From NCBI RefSeq assembly GCF_018780105.1, contig NZ_JADMKC010000053.1, forward strand, positions 1 through 48,639: 48,639 nt of DNA. Direction: 5' to 3'. The stretch is from Thiobacillus sp. (GTDB lineage Bacteria > Pseudomonadota > Gammaproteobacteria > Burkholderiales > Thiobacillaceae). The notes under the pieces are model-generated. The model was not told the origin of the DNA. It made no database searches and saw only the letters and a list, made by a program, of their open reading frames with translations. Of the stretch, positions 12,512 through 20,433 are shown piece after piece. A program made the position numbers and the translations under genes. How positions within the stretch are numbered: the first letter of the stretch is position 1; every line of letters starts with the position of its first letter.

Positions 12512-14197
12512 ATGTCCGACACCCCTGCATCCAACTTCATCCGCAACCTCATCGACGAGCAGAACGCCGCCGGCAAATGGGGCGGCCGCGTCGAAACGCG
12601 CTTTCCGCCCGAGCCCAACGGCTATCTGCACCTCGGCCACGCCAAGTCGATCTTTCTGAACTTCGGCCTGGCGCGCGACTACGGCGGCGTCTGCCACCTG
12701 CGCTTCGACGACACCAACCCGGAAAAGGAAAGCCAGGAATACGTCGACGCCATCACCGAATCGGTGACGTGGCTGGGCTTCGACTGGGGCACGCACCTCT
12801 ACTTCGCGTCGAACTACTTCGACACCATGTACGCCTGCGCCGAATACCTGATCAGCTCGGGCAACGCGTACGTCGATTCGCTGACCGCCGACGAAATGCG
12901 CGCCTATCGCGGCACGCTGACCGAGCCAGGCAAGGACAGCCCGCACCGCAGCCGCAGCATCGAAGAAAACCTCGACCTGTTCCGCAAAATGCGCGCCGGC
13001 GCGTTCCCCGACGGCGCCCATGTGCTGCGCGCCAAAATCGACATGGCTTCGCCCAACATCAACCTGCGCGACCCGGCGATCTACCGCATCAAGCGCGCGC
13101 ACCACCACAACACCGGCGACACCTGGTGCATCTACCCGATGTACACCTACGCCCACCCGATCGAGGACGCGATCGAGCACATCACACACTCGATCTGTAC
13201 CCTGGAATTCGAAGACCAGCGCCCGTTCTACGACTGGCTGCTCGACAAGCTCGCCGACGGCAATTTCTTCCCCCGCCCGCTGCCGCAGCAGATCGAATTC
13301 GCGCGACTCAACCTCACCTACGTCGTGCTCTCCAAGCGCAAGCTGATCCAGCTGGTCGACGAAAATCACGTCAGCGGATGGGACGACCCGCGCCTGCCCA
13401 CGCTCGTCGGCGCGCGCCGCCGCGGCTACACGGCAGAAGGCTTCCGCCGCTTCACCGACCAGATCGGCGTCTCCAAGTCAGACGGCTGGATCGACTACAG
13501 CGTCTTCGAAGCCTGCCAGCGCGATGTCTTGAATGACTCCGCCCTGCGCCGCATCGCCGTGCTCGACCCCGTCAAGCTCATCATCGACAACTATCCGGAC
13601 GGCCAGTCGGAAGAGTGCTTCGCCCCCAACCACCCGCAGCAGCCCGATCTGGGCAAGCGCGCCGTGCCGTTCTCGAAAGAACTGTGGATCGAGCGCGAAG
13701 ACTTCATGGAAACCCCGTCCAAAGGTTACTTCAGGCTATTCCCCGGCAACTCCGTGCGGCTACGCTACGGCTACGTCGTCCAATGCACCGGCTGCGACAA
13801 GGACGCCAACGGCACCATCACCGCCGTCCACTGCGACTACCTGCCCGACACCAAGTCCGGCACCCCCGGTTCCGACTCGGTCAAGGTCAAGGGCAACATC
13901 CACTGGGTGAGCGCCGCGCACGCCATTGAGACCGAAGTGCGCCTGTACGACCGCCTGTTCAGCACCGCGCAGCCGGGCGGTGAAAGCGGCGATTTCCTGC
14001 TGGACCTCAACGCCGATTCAGTGAAAGTGATCCGCGCGCAGTTGGAGCCGGCGCTGAAGGACACCGCGCCCGAGCAGTCCTTCCAGTTCGAGCGCCACGG
14101 TTATTTTGTTGCGGATCGCGTCGATACCAAGCCGGGCGCGCCGGTGTTCAACCGGACGGTGACGTTGAAGGATTCGTGGGTGAAGGCGGAGAAGTAA
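12512..14197 (+). CDS. glnS: Glutaminyl-tRNA synthetase
   Basis: GlnRS (561 aa) charges tRNA-Gln. Class I signatures are the HIGH-type PEPNGYLHLGHAKS and the KMSKS-type VLSKRKL. The full beta-barrel anticodon-binding half is present, with RVDTKPGAPVFNRTVTLKDSW at the C-terminus. The start MSDTPASNFI at 12512 matches the usual GlnRS N-terminus; a 15-codon upstream extension is not supported. It follows eda by 96 bp and may have its own promoter. The presence of GlnRS means the organism charges Gln directly. Confidence 0.97.
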   Translation: MSDTPASNFIRNLIDEQNAAGKWGGRVETRFPPEPNGYLHLGHAKSIFLNFGLARDYGGVCHLRFDDTNPEKESQEYVDAITESVTWLGFDWGTHLYFASNYFDTMYACAEYLISSGNAYVDSLTADEMRAYRGTLTEPGKDSPHRSRSIEENLDLFRKMRAGAFPDGAHVLRAKIDMASPNINLRDPAIYRIKRAHHHNTGDTWCIYPMYTYAHPIEDAIEHITHSICTLEFEDQRPFYDWLLDKLADGNFFPRPLPQQIEFARLNLTYVVLSKRKLIQLVDENHVSGWDDPRLPTLVGARRRGYTAEGFRRFTDQIGVSKSDGWIDYSVFEACQRDVLNDSALRRIAVLDPVKLIIDNYPDGQSEECFAPNHPQQPDLGKRAVPFSKELWIEREDFMETPSKGYFRLFPGNSVRLRYGYVVQCTGCDKDANGTITAVHCDYLPDTKSGTPGSDSVKVKGNIHWVSAAHAIETEVRLYDRLFSTAQPGGESGDFLLDLNADSVKVIRAQLEPALKDTAPEQSFQFERHGYFVADRVDTKPGAPVFNRTVTLKDSWVKAEK

Positions 14198-14305
14198 GAC
14201 TTGAATATGAACCAGGATGCGTGATCGCAGACTATATGTATGTCATCGAGTTCCTGATTTGTCTGAAACCCTACGATCAATCAACGGGAAGCAACAGCTC
14301 GCCGA

Positions 14306-14311
14306 TATAAT
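14306..14311 (+). promoter_or_regulatory. Perfect -10 hexamer placing +1 at the next gene's start codon
   Basis: TATAAT ends 6 bases before the GTG start of the HTH/peptidase gene, so transcription would begin at or within a base or two of the start codon. No good -35 element is visible at 16-18 bp, and no Shine-Dalgarno precedes the GTG. Both facts fit a leaderless message, but a single -10 hexamer is weak evidence. Confidence 0.35.
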
Positions 14312-14317
14312 CAAGCT

Positions 14318-15466
14318 GTGGAACGCATACTTTCGATCAACCTCGCCCGAATCGACTGGTGTTGTGCTGAGCGCGGCATAACGCTGGACGAACTCGCGCA
14401 GGAAATCGATATTGCGCCCGCCAGTTTCGACAAGGTCATGGCGGGCACATTGGGGCTGACGTTTAACCAGTTGCGCAAGCTTGCCGAGTTCTTTGGCCGC
14501 GGCACGCTGTTCTTTCTGGAACCGGGGCCGGTCGACGAGGCCAAGGTTCACAGCCCGCAGTTCCGCACTCTCAGTAACCAGAAACCCGAATTGTCGCCCC
14601 GCTTGAAACTTTTGATCGAGCGGGTGGAGCGTCAGCGCGCGATCTTCCTCGCCCTGCGCGACGAACTCGATCCGGCGGACATGACACGCTTCGAAGCGCC
14701 AGACCTAGCGGGCCTGCGCATTCCGGATGCAGCCGCCCACGTCCGGGAGTGGCTGTGCCTAGACAAACGCAACGACTTCGACAGCTACCGACAAGCCATC
14801 GAGGCACACGGCATGCTGGTCTTCCGCAGCAACGGTTATGCGGGCAAGTGGCAGATCGCGAAGGAAAGCCCGATCCTCGGTTTTTCGCTCTACGACCCAG
14901 AATGCCCGGTCATTGTGGTGAAAAAACAGGACGCCGACACGCGCCAGAGCTTCACGCTCATGCACGAGCTTGGGCACCTGCTATTGCACCGCGCCAGTTC
15001 GATCGACGACGACAGCGATATGCATTCGCAGGAAGGCGAAGAACGCGAGGCGAACGCCTTCGCCGGGCATCTGCTAGTGCCCGATGCCTTCCTCGTAGAT
15101 ATTCGCGACAATCAGCGCCCCGTCGAGGTGGCAGCGTTCGACGACTGGCTGAAACCGCAACGCAAGGCCTGGGGTGTGAGCGGCGAAGTGATCCTGCGCC
15201 GCCTGCTAGACACAGGCCGCCTGCCCCCGGCGGCATATGCGGCCTACCGGCAATGGAACGCGAAGTTCCACCCCCCTGAGAAAGAAGGCGGCACCCGGGA
15301 ACATCGCAACCGCGAACCCAAGCACATCTTCGGCGACGGTTACGTGCGCGTCGTGCTAGACGCTCTGAATTCGCGACGGATCACGTTGGCCAAGGCGAGC
15401 AGCTACCTGGACAACCTGAAGATCACGGACCTGCACAAGCTCGAACAACACTATGCAGGCATTTGA
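14318..15466 (+). CDS. HTH-domain ImmA/IrrE family metallopeptidase (probable antitoxin)
   Basis: A 382-aa protein. Residues about 5-60 form a Cro/XRE-like helix-turn-helix (LDELAQEIDIAPASFDKVM). A zinc-peptidase domain follows, with the motif HELGH (His216, Glu217, His220) and a downstream EREANAFAGHLLVP segment typical of ImmA/IrrE (COG2856). The start is a GTG; the next methionine would cut into the HTH. Its 3' end overlaps the DUF4411 gene by 14 bp. This XRE-COG2856/PIN-like pairing is a known predicted type II toxin-antitoxin arrangement, where the HTH/peptidase protein would be antitoxin and repressor. That role is inferred from context. Confidence 0.88.
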   Translation: MERILSINLARIDWCCAERGITLDELAQEIDIAPASFDKVMAGTLGLTFNQLRKLAEFFGRGTLFFLEPGPVDEAKVHSPQFRTLSNQKPELSPRLKLLIERVERQRAIFLALRDELDPADMTRFEAPDLAGLRIPDAAAHVREWLCLDKRNDFDSYRQAIEAHGMLVFRSNGYAGKWQIAKESPILGFSLYDPECPVIVVKKQDADTRQSFTLMHELGHLLLHRASSIDDDSDMHSQEGEEREANAFAGHLLVPDAFLVDIRDNQRPVEVAAFDDWLKPQRKAWGVSGEVILRRLLDTGRLPPAAYAAYRQWNAKFHPPEKEGGTREHRNREPKHIFGDGYVRVVLDALNSRRITLAKASSYLDNLKITDLHKLEQHYAGI

Positions 15467-15932
15467 TGCGTCTTCAATTCTCTATGCGTGGGATAACTAC
15501 CCCGTCGCACAATTTCCAGGGCTCTGGGCGTGGATGGCGAATCGGGTGGCACAAGGGATGATCAGCATGTCGGTGGTCGCGATCGAGGAAGTCGGCCACA
15601 AGGCGCCGGAATGCGTGAACTGGCTCGACGAAGCCGGCATCGAGAGACTGCCCGTCACCGAAGCGATCTTGTTGGAGTCTTTGCGCATCAAGGGACTGCT
15701 GGAAATCGAAGAAGACCGGTATGGCGGTGGCGTCGACGAAAACGATTTGCTCATCATCGCCACGGCCAAGTTGCATCAACTGGAATTAGTAACGGATGAA
15801 GCATTTCAGGCGAAGCTGCCCAAGCTCAGACACAACTACAAAATCCCCGCAGTCTGTAACTTCGACACGGTCGGCGTGAAGTGGGTCGGTTTCCTCGGCT
15901 ATCTCAAGCGTTCCGGCGCAGTGTTCGGTTGA
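15453..15932 (+). CDS. DUF4411 family PIN-like protein (probable toxin)
   Basis: A 159-aa protein matching DUF4411. It starts FDASSILYAWDNYP, where the Asp is the first acidic residue of a PIN-like nuclease fold. It then has VAIEEVGHKAPE, the acidic segment GGVDENDLLIIATA, and LVTDEAF, the other candidate metal-binding acids. PIN-domain toxins cleave RNA. The gene overlaps the upstream HTH/ImmA gene by 14 bp, which implies coupled expression. Nuclease activity is inferred from fold and neighbours. All the acidic positions expected of a PIN core appear present, so the protein looks intact. Confidence 0.85.
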   Translation: MQAFDASSILYAWDNYPVAQFPGLWAWMANRVAQGMISMSVVAIEEVGHKAPECVNWLDEAGIERLPVTEAILLESLRIKGLLEIEEDRYGGGVDENDLLIIATAKLHQLELVTDEAFQAKLPKLRHNYKIPAVCNFDTVGVKWVGFLGYLKRSGAVFG

Positions 15933-15991
15933 ACTTCAATGAATGACGCGAACCCAAAGGGGTCACCCATTAGCCGACCGCACAAACCCCC

Positions 15992-16062
15992 GGGTCAGGT
16001 CTTGCATTACAACATCCTCTTTCGTTTCCCATCGTTTGAAGTGTCATTGCAAGACCTGACCC
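15992..16062. repeat. Inverted repeat GGGTCAGGTCTTGCA
   Basis: Two perfect 15-bp arms (15992-16006 and 16048-16062) are separated by 41 bp, between the toxin-like gene and the PEP-CTERM gene. Similar GGGTCAGGTCTTGC-type inverted repeats are known to me as dispersed REP-like elements near IS200-type (RAYT) transposases in proteobacteria. No transposase is adjacent here. It could also act as a transcription-stop hairpin. Confidence 0.65.
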
Positions 16063-16094
16063 CGAAGTTTCTGCGGATTAAGTGAGTGGGGTGG

Positions 16095-17237
16095 TCAAAA
16101 ACCAACACCAAGTCTTGCCTGTTTTTTTTGTTTGCGTGCAGCAAAGCCGACCAGCCCCAAGCCTGCCAATATCAAGGCGTAGGCCTTAGGCTCGGGCACA
16201 GGAGAGAGTAGATAAGCGCGCCCAGAGCTATCGCCGGCAATGATCTGCCCCTGATCATTGATCCCATATGCGATCTGGAAATAGTCGCTCTCCAGCGTCG
16301 CCAAATCGTTCAAGTCTGTCATCCCTACCCCATTCGCGCCGGTGACAAACGCGTGATAACTCCCCGAACTACTTGTTGCCCATCCGACTACTTGCCCGCT
16401 CGTATTGATGCCCCAAGCGTCACTAAAGCAGCACCCACCGGGGAGAATACCCAAGTCGGTCATGCCTATTCCATCCGGACCGGTGATAAAGGCGTGAGCA
16501 GCGCCTTGCGAAGTGGTGGCAGCACCCACCACCCGCCCATCCTTGTTAATTCCCCTCGCGTTACTACTGACACCGCCCAAGGTGCCAAGGTCAATCATGT
16601 CGACTCCATCTAAACCGGTGATGAATGCATGATCGGCGCCGCTACTCGTGGCAGAAACGCCTACCACCTGTCCCCTGTCATTCATGTCATAGGCGCCGCT
16701 CGAAGTTCCCCCCAGGGTACCAAGATCAGTCATATCCACTCCGTTTGGGCCCGTGATGAAGGCGTGAAATGCGCCACTCGTGATGTAACTGCCCCCTGCC
16801 ACCTGCCCGCTCGCATTGATAGCCACGGCAGAGCTGTTTGGCCCGCCCAATGTACCAAGGTCAGTCATGCCAAAACCGTTCAGGCCTGTTACGAAGGCAT
16901 GACTGTCGCCACCGCTAGTTCCGGACCAACCCACGACCTGCCCACTTGCGTTGATGTCTCTAGCGTGACTTTGATAACCCCCCAGGGTACCAAGGGGCAT
17001 CATGCTTACCCCATTTGAGCCAGTGGTAAATGCAATAGAATAGTAGGTGCCGGTGTTCGTATCACCCACTACTTGCCCATTCTCATTGATGCCATAAGCG
17101 GTACTGCCCAATCCGCAACAACCACCAAGATCAAGGACTGAATAGACTGTAGCGCTTGCTGGAGCGGCGAGTGCAAGACTTGCAGCCAGCATTAACGATT
17201 TGAGAAATACACCGAGTGCTTGAGCAACCTGTTTCAT
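16095..17237 (-). CDS. PEP-CTERM protein with HAF repeats
   Basis: A 380-aa predicted secreted protein. It begins with a signal peptide (hydrophobic LMLAASLALAAPASA). Then come seven tandem repeats of about 48 residues built around HAF...DLGTLGG...INxxGQVVG, the extracellular HAF repeat. The end is VPEPKAYALILAGLGLVGFAARKQKK, a PEP-CTERM sorting signal (PEP motif, hydrophobic helix, basic tail), which is cut by exosortase in EPS-producing Gram-negatives. The ATG at 17237 has a strong GGAGG seven bases upstream; an earlier in-frame ATG does not. A sigma-54-like promoter lies 57 bp upstream. No exosortase is in the window. Confidence 0.92.
   Translation of the reverse strand: MKQVAQALGVFLKSLMLAASLALAAPASATVYSVLDLGGCCGLGSTAYGINENGQVVGDTNTGTYYSIAFTTGSNGVSMMPLGTLGGYQSHARDINASGQVVGWSGTSGGDSHAFVTGLNGFGMTDLGTLGGPNSSAVAINASGQVAGGSYITSGAFHAFITGPNGVDMTDLGTLGGTSSGAYDMNDRGQVVGVSATSSGADHAFITGLDGVDMIDLGTLGGVSSNARGINKDGRVVGAATTSQGAAHAFITGPDGIGMTDLGILPGGCCFSDAWGINTSGQVVGWATSSSGSYHAFVTGANGVGMTDLNDLATLESDYFQIAYGINDQGQIIAGDSSGRAYLLSPVPEPKAYALILAGLGLVGFAARKQKKQARLGVGF
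16215..17145 (-). repeat. HAF repeat array inside the PEP-CTERM gene
   Basis: Seven degenerate units of about 145 bp encode LGTLGG-x(n)-INxxGQVVG-x(n)-HAF(I/V)TG. The middle four are the most alike. The final unit has ATLES and QIIAGD in place of the consensus. Boundaries are approximate. Confidence 0.8.
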
Positions 17238-17572
17238 TGTTGACCTCCCCCTTATTGTTCGATTTCTAGTTTTGATCTGCGCATTTTTGTATAAGCAGTC
17301 TGCGAGCCATGACAGCAAGAAACATACCGCATGTATTAGCCGGCCAATATGTCATTGAACTGTCGGCTGTTATTGCAACTGAGAACTTGAATTAGAGTTC
17401 AAATTGTAAAATTCTTCGACAAACCAGGAAGAATTAAAGGTTCCAGGCTCGATTATTTCTTGGACGACAAAGCCTAAGCCAAGCATCAAGACCAGCAAAG
17501 CCAAGACCTAAGCCGAACGGCAACGCTCCTGCCCTAAGTTACCAGTGACCACCCCGCCCCCGGCGTGCCAAG
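17238..17572. other. Intergenic region between divergent PEP-CTERM and TonB-like genes
   Basis: 335 bp, clearly more AT-rich than its surroundings. It holds the ribosome site and sigma-54-like promoter of the PEP-CTERM gene on the left. The right third is a low-complexity run with repeated AAGCC/AAGACC words (about 17468-17512). No further gene was found. Confidence 0.6.
17294..17309 (-). promoter_or_regulatory. Sigma-54-type promoter for the PEP-CTERM gene
   Basis: On the minus strand the sequence is TGGCTCGCAGACTGCT. It has GG at -24 and GC at -12 with the correct 10-bp spacing between the pairs, and matches most of the TGGCACG-N4-TTGCW consensus. It lies 57 bp before the start codon. PEP-CTERM genes are known in some species to depend on RpoN with the PrsK/PrsR two-component system. 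Confidence 0.6.
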
Positions 17573-18418
17573 ATGGCCCGGATCAACGCCACGCCTCCCG
17601 ATTCCATGCCCGCAGTCCGTATCCGCTTGCCTCTGGCCCTTGCGCTGTCGCTGGGGGTTCACGCGGGCATGGTGCTGTGGGCGGCCCGGATGCCGCCGCC
17701 TCCGGTTGCCCCGGAGCCCTTGCGGGTGACCCTCACGCTTGCGCCTGCCATTCCGCCGCCCAAGGCGGAAAGAAAGCAACGCGTGCGTGTGCTGGATGCC
17801 CCCTCGCCGCCCGCGCCCGAGAACACACCGGCCACGATGGCCGCGCCGGCCGCACCCACGGCGGAAGAATGGCAGCTCGCTTCGACCTACACGCTGAAGA
17901 ACAGCAAGCGCTACCGCTACAACTGGGGCCAGCAGGTGCGCAGCATGATGGGAACGGCGGTGGCGGGCGAGCGGCAGGGGCTGGTGCGATTCCGCATCGA
18001 GATCGCGCCGGACGGCACGCTCGCCAAGGTCGATGTGCTGTGGTCAACCTCGGAGATCGCCGAGCAGCTGGCCTTGCAGGCGATTCGCGCCATGCCGCCG
18101 CTGCCGCCCACGCCGACGGGCAAGCCGCTGGTTTTCGAGAAGACCATCGCCTTTCTGCCCTTCGAGTCGGGCTGGCCGCCGATCTACAAGTACGACTGCC
18201 TGCCGGACCCGACATCGTTCAAGAACCCGTTCGCGTGGAACGCTTCCACGCCGCAAAACGTGCAGCAAGCCGGCGCGGAAGAGGCCGCGCCCTCACGCAG
18301 CGCCGCCGCGCAGACCGAGTGCCCCGATGCCGGGCCAGACTCGATCGAGGCGGAAGAAAAGGACATGGAGCGCCAGTTCAAGGAATGGGGCGCGGCGAAT
18401 TTGAACGGGGCCGACTGA
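17573..18418 (+). CDS. TonB-like protein
   Basis: A 281-aa protein. One membrane anchor (about residues 18-38, LPLALALSLGVHAGMVLWAA) is followed by a proline-rich stretch and a TonB/TolA C-terminal-like domain (about 120-205; VRFRIEIAPDGTLAKVDVLWS and LQAIRAMPPLPP). Unlike classical TonB, a further roughly 75 residues follow, ending in acidic helix-like sequence. TonB proteins pass proton-motive energy to outer-membrane receptors, but there is no ExbB/ExbD or receptor gene here, so its role is open. An alternative start 11 codons in (MPAVRIRL) would still keep the anchor. Confidence 0.75.
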   Translation: MARINATPPDSMPAVRIRLPLALALSLGVHAGMVLWAARMPPPPVAPEPLRVTLTLAPAIPPPKAERKQRVRVLDAPSPPAPENTPATMAAPAAPTAEEWQLASTYTLKNSKRYRYNWGQQVRSMMGTAVAGERQGLVRFRIEIAPDGTLAKVDVLWSTSEIAEQLALQAIRAMPPLPPTPTGKPLVFEKTIAFLPFESGWPPIYKYDCLPDPTSFKNPFAWNASTPQNVQQAGAEEAAPSRSAAAQTECPDAGPDSIEAEEKDMERQFKEWGAANLNGAD

Positions 18419-18466
18419 ATTCACGGGAATGACGCCGATGGCCCGGCAGACACCGGCAGGAGTACT

Positions 18467-20257
18467 TCAGGGCTGGCGATCTTCCCAGTCATCCCACGCC
18501 ACGTCGTAGCGCTTGAGATAGCCGCTGACGGCCACGCCCACGGTCGGGAAAAACATGTCTTCGCCCAGCCGCGCAAACAGGCCGAAGCGCTTGAGCTTGT
18601 CCTTGACCGGGTCTTTCATGCCGGCGAAGCAGAGTTCGATGCCGGCCGCTTGCAGCGTTTCGTCCAGTTCGGCCAGCATGTCGGCGGAGGTCACGTCCAC
18701 GCTGGTGACCGGTTCCGCAGACACCACCAGCCAGCGCACCGGCGTGGGCGAGTTCGACACCGCATCGAGCACGCGCCCCTGGAACAATTCTGCGTTGGCG
18801 AAGAACAGCGGCGCATCCCAGCGGAACAGGACCAGGCCGGGAATCCGCCGGGCGTCGGGATAGCGCGTGATGTCGTGGTAGCCCTTGATGCCGTCGGCGC
18901 GGCCCAGCACGGCCGAATACGGCCGCCAGCCGTCCCACAGGAATTCGATCACGGCGATCAGGATCGCCAGGCCGATGCCGGGGATCGCGCCCAGCGCCGC
19001 GACGCCGACGGTGCAGACGATCGACAGCCAGAACTCCCAGCGCTGGATCCGGTAGATGCGCCGCAGGTCGGCGAATTCGAACAGGCCGATGGCCGAGGCG
19101 ATCACCACCGCAGCCAGTGCGCTGGTCGGCAGGTTCTGCAGCAGGTCGGGCGCGACCAGCAGCAGCAAGGCCACGCCGAGCGCGCCGACGATGCCGGTCA
19201 GTTGGGTGCGGGAGCCGGCGGCTTCGGCGACCGGCGTGCGCGACGAGCTGCTGCTGATCGGAAAGCCCTGGAAAAACCCGGTAGCCAGGTTGGCGATGCC
19301 GAGCCCGACCATTTCCTGGTTCGGGTTAACGTAGCTGCGGGTGCGCGCGGCATAGACGCGCGACAGCACGCTGGTGTCGGCGAACGCGACCAGCGCGACG
19401 GCGCAGCCGCCGATCACGACGGGGCCGATATCGGCATAGGTGATCCACGGAATGGAAAATGCCGGCAGGCCCTGCGGCAGCGAACCGAGGATCGCGACAT
19501 CCGCGCGCGTTCCCAGGTCCAGCACGCCCACGGCGACGGTCGCGCCGATCACCGCAACCAGGATGCCGGGAATGCGCTTGTGGCCTTTGAGCAGCAGGAT
19601 CACCGCCAGGGTGCTGGCGCCGACCGCGAATGCGGCCCAGTTCGCCATGCCCGCGTGCACCGAGGTGGCGATGGCCCACAAGTCCCGTAGCGGGCCGCTG
19701 CCTTCGATCGAAAAGCCGAACAGCTTGGGCAGCTGGCTGATCAGCACCGTCAGCGCAATACCGTTCATGTAGCCATAGCGGATCGGCTTGGACAGCAGTT
19801 CGGTGATGAAGCCGAGGCGCGCCAGACCGGCCGCGATGCTCACCAGCCCGGACACGATCGCCATCATGCTGGCCAGGGCGATGGCACGCATCGGGTCGCC
19901 GCCGGATTGCTGCAGCACGACGGCGAGGATGACGGCGACCAGCGCGGAGTCCGGACCCAGCACCAGAATGCGGCTGGGCCCGAACAGCGCATACGCCAGC
20001 AGCGGGACGATGGTGGCGTACAGGCCGTAGATGCCGGGCAGCCCCGAGGCGACCGCATACGCGATGCCGACCGGCACCAACATCGTCGTCAGCACCAGCC
20101 CGGCAACAATGTCGTGCCGCAGCCAGGATGCGTCGTAGCTGCGCAGGATTTGCAGCCCCGGCAGCCAGCGCAGCCAGCCCGCCTGGCTGGCCTCCCTGTC
20201 GGGACGCGGAATGCGGCCGGGTTCGGGATCCGGGTTCGTAGCAGTGGAGTCGCTCAT
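18467..20257 (-). CDS. SulP family anion permease with STAS domain
   Basis: A 596-aa inner-membrane protein with about 10-14 hydrophobic spans and a C-terminal STAS domain (about 455-575). Family signatures are HDIVAGLVLTTMLVPVGIAYAVASGLPGIYGLYA in span 1-2 and VLGPDSALVAVI after it. SulP proteins carry sulfate, bicarbonate or related anions; substrate cannot be read from sequence. The start at 20257 gives a charged N-terminal tail that precedes WLRWLPGLQILR. It is transcribed away from the phosphoketolase cluster, which has a second, only distantly similar SulP at its far end. Confidence 0.92.
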   Translation of the reverse strand: MSDSTATNPDPEPGRIPRPDREASQAGWLRWLPGLQILRSYDASWLRHDIVAGLVLTTMLVPVGIAYAVASGLPGIYGLYATIVPLLAYALFGPSRILVLGPDSALVAVILAVVLQQSGGDPMRAIALASMMAIVSGLVSIAAGLARLGFITELLSKPIRYGYMNGIALTVLISQLPKLFGFSIEGSGPLRDLWAIATSVHAGMANWAAFAVGASTLAVILLLKGHKRIPGILVAVIGATVAVGVLDLGTRADVAILGSLPQGLPAFSIPWITYADIGPVVIGGCAVALVAFADTSVLSRVYAARTRSYVNPNQEMVGLGIANLATGFFQGFPISSSSSRTPVAEAAGSRTQLTGIVGALGVALLLLVAPDLLQNLPTSALAAVVIASAIGLFEFADLRRIYRIQRWEFWLSIVCTVGVAALGAIPGIGLAILIAVIEFLWDGWRPYSAVLGRADGIKGYHDITRYPDARRIPGLVLFRWDAPLFFANAELFQGRVLDAVSNSPTPVRWLVVSAEPVTSVDVTSADMLAELDETLQAAGIELCFAGMKDPVKDKLKRFGLFARLGEDMFFPTVGVAVSGYLKRYDVAWDDWEDRQP

Positions 20258-20360
20258 GGGGCATGCCGGAGGGTGGGATACCCGATAACACTACCCCCGG
20301 CATCCGCCTGCAACAAGCTGCACGCGCGCGTTTATGAAGCCGCACCCTCCGGAAAGCATG

Positions 20361-20390
20361 TTCACCTGTCTGACACACGCCTGCTATAAA
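20361..20390 (+). promoter_or_regulatory. Putative sigma-70 promoter of the phosphoketolase operon
   Basis: TTCACC (20361-20366) and TATAAA (20385-20390) are 18 bp apart, 44 bp before the phosphoketolase start. The -10 is good and the -35 moderate. No operator was recognised. Confidence 0.4.
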
Positions 20391-20433
20391 AGATACGCGC
20401 AGGAATGATCGCGTCCAACCCACAGGAGTCCCC

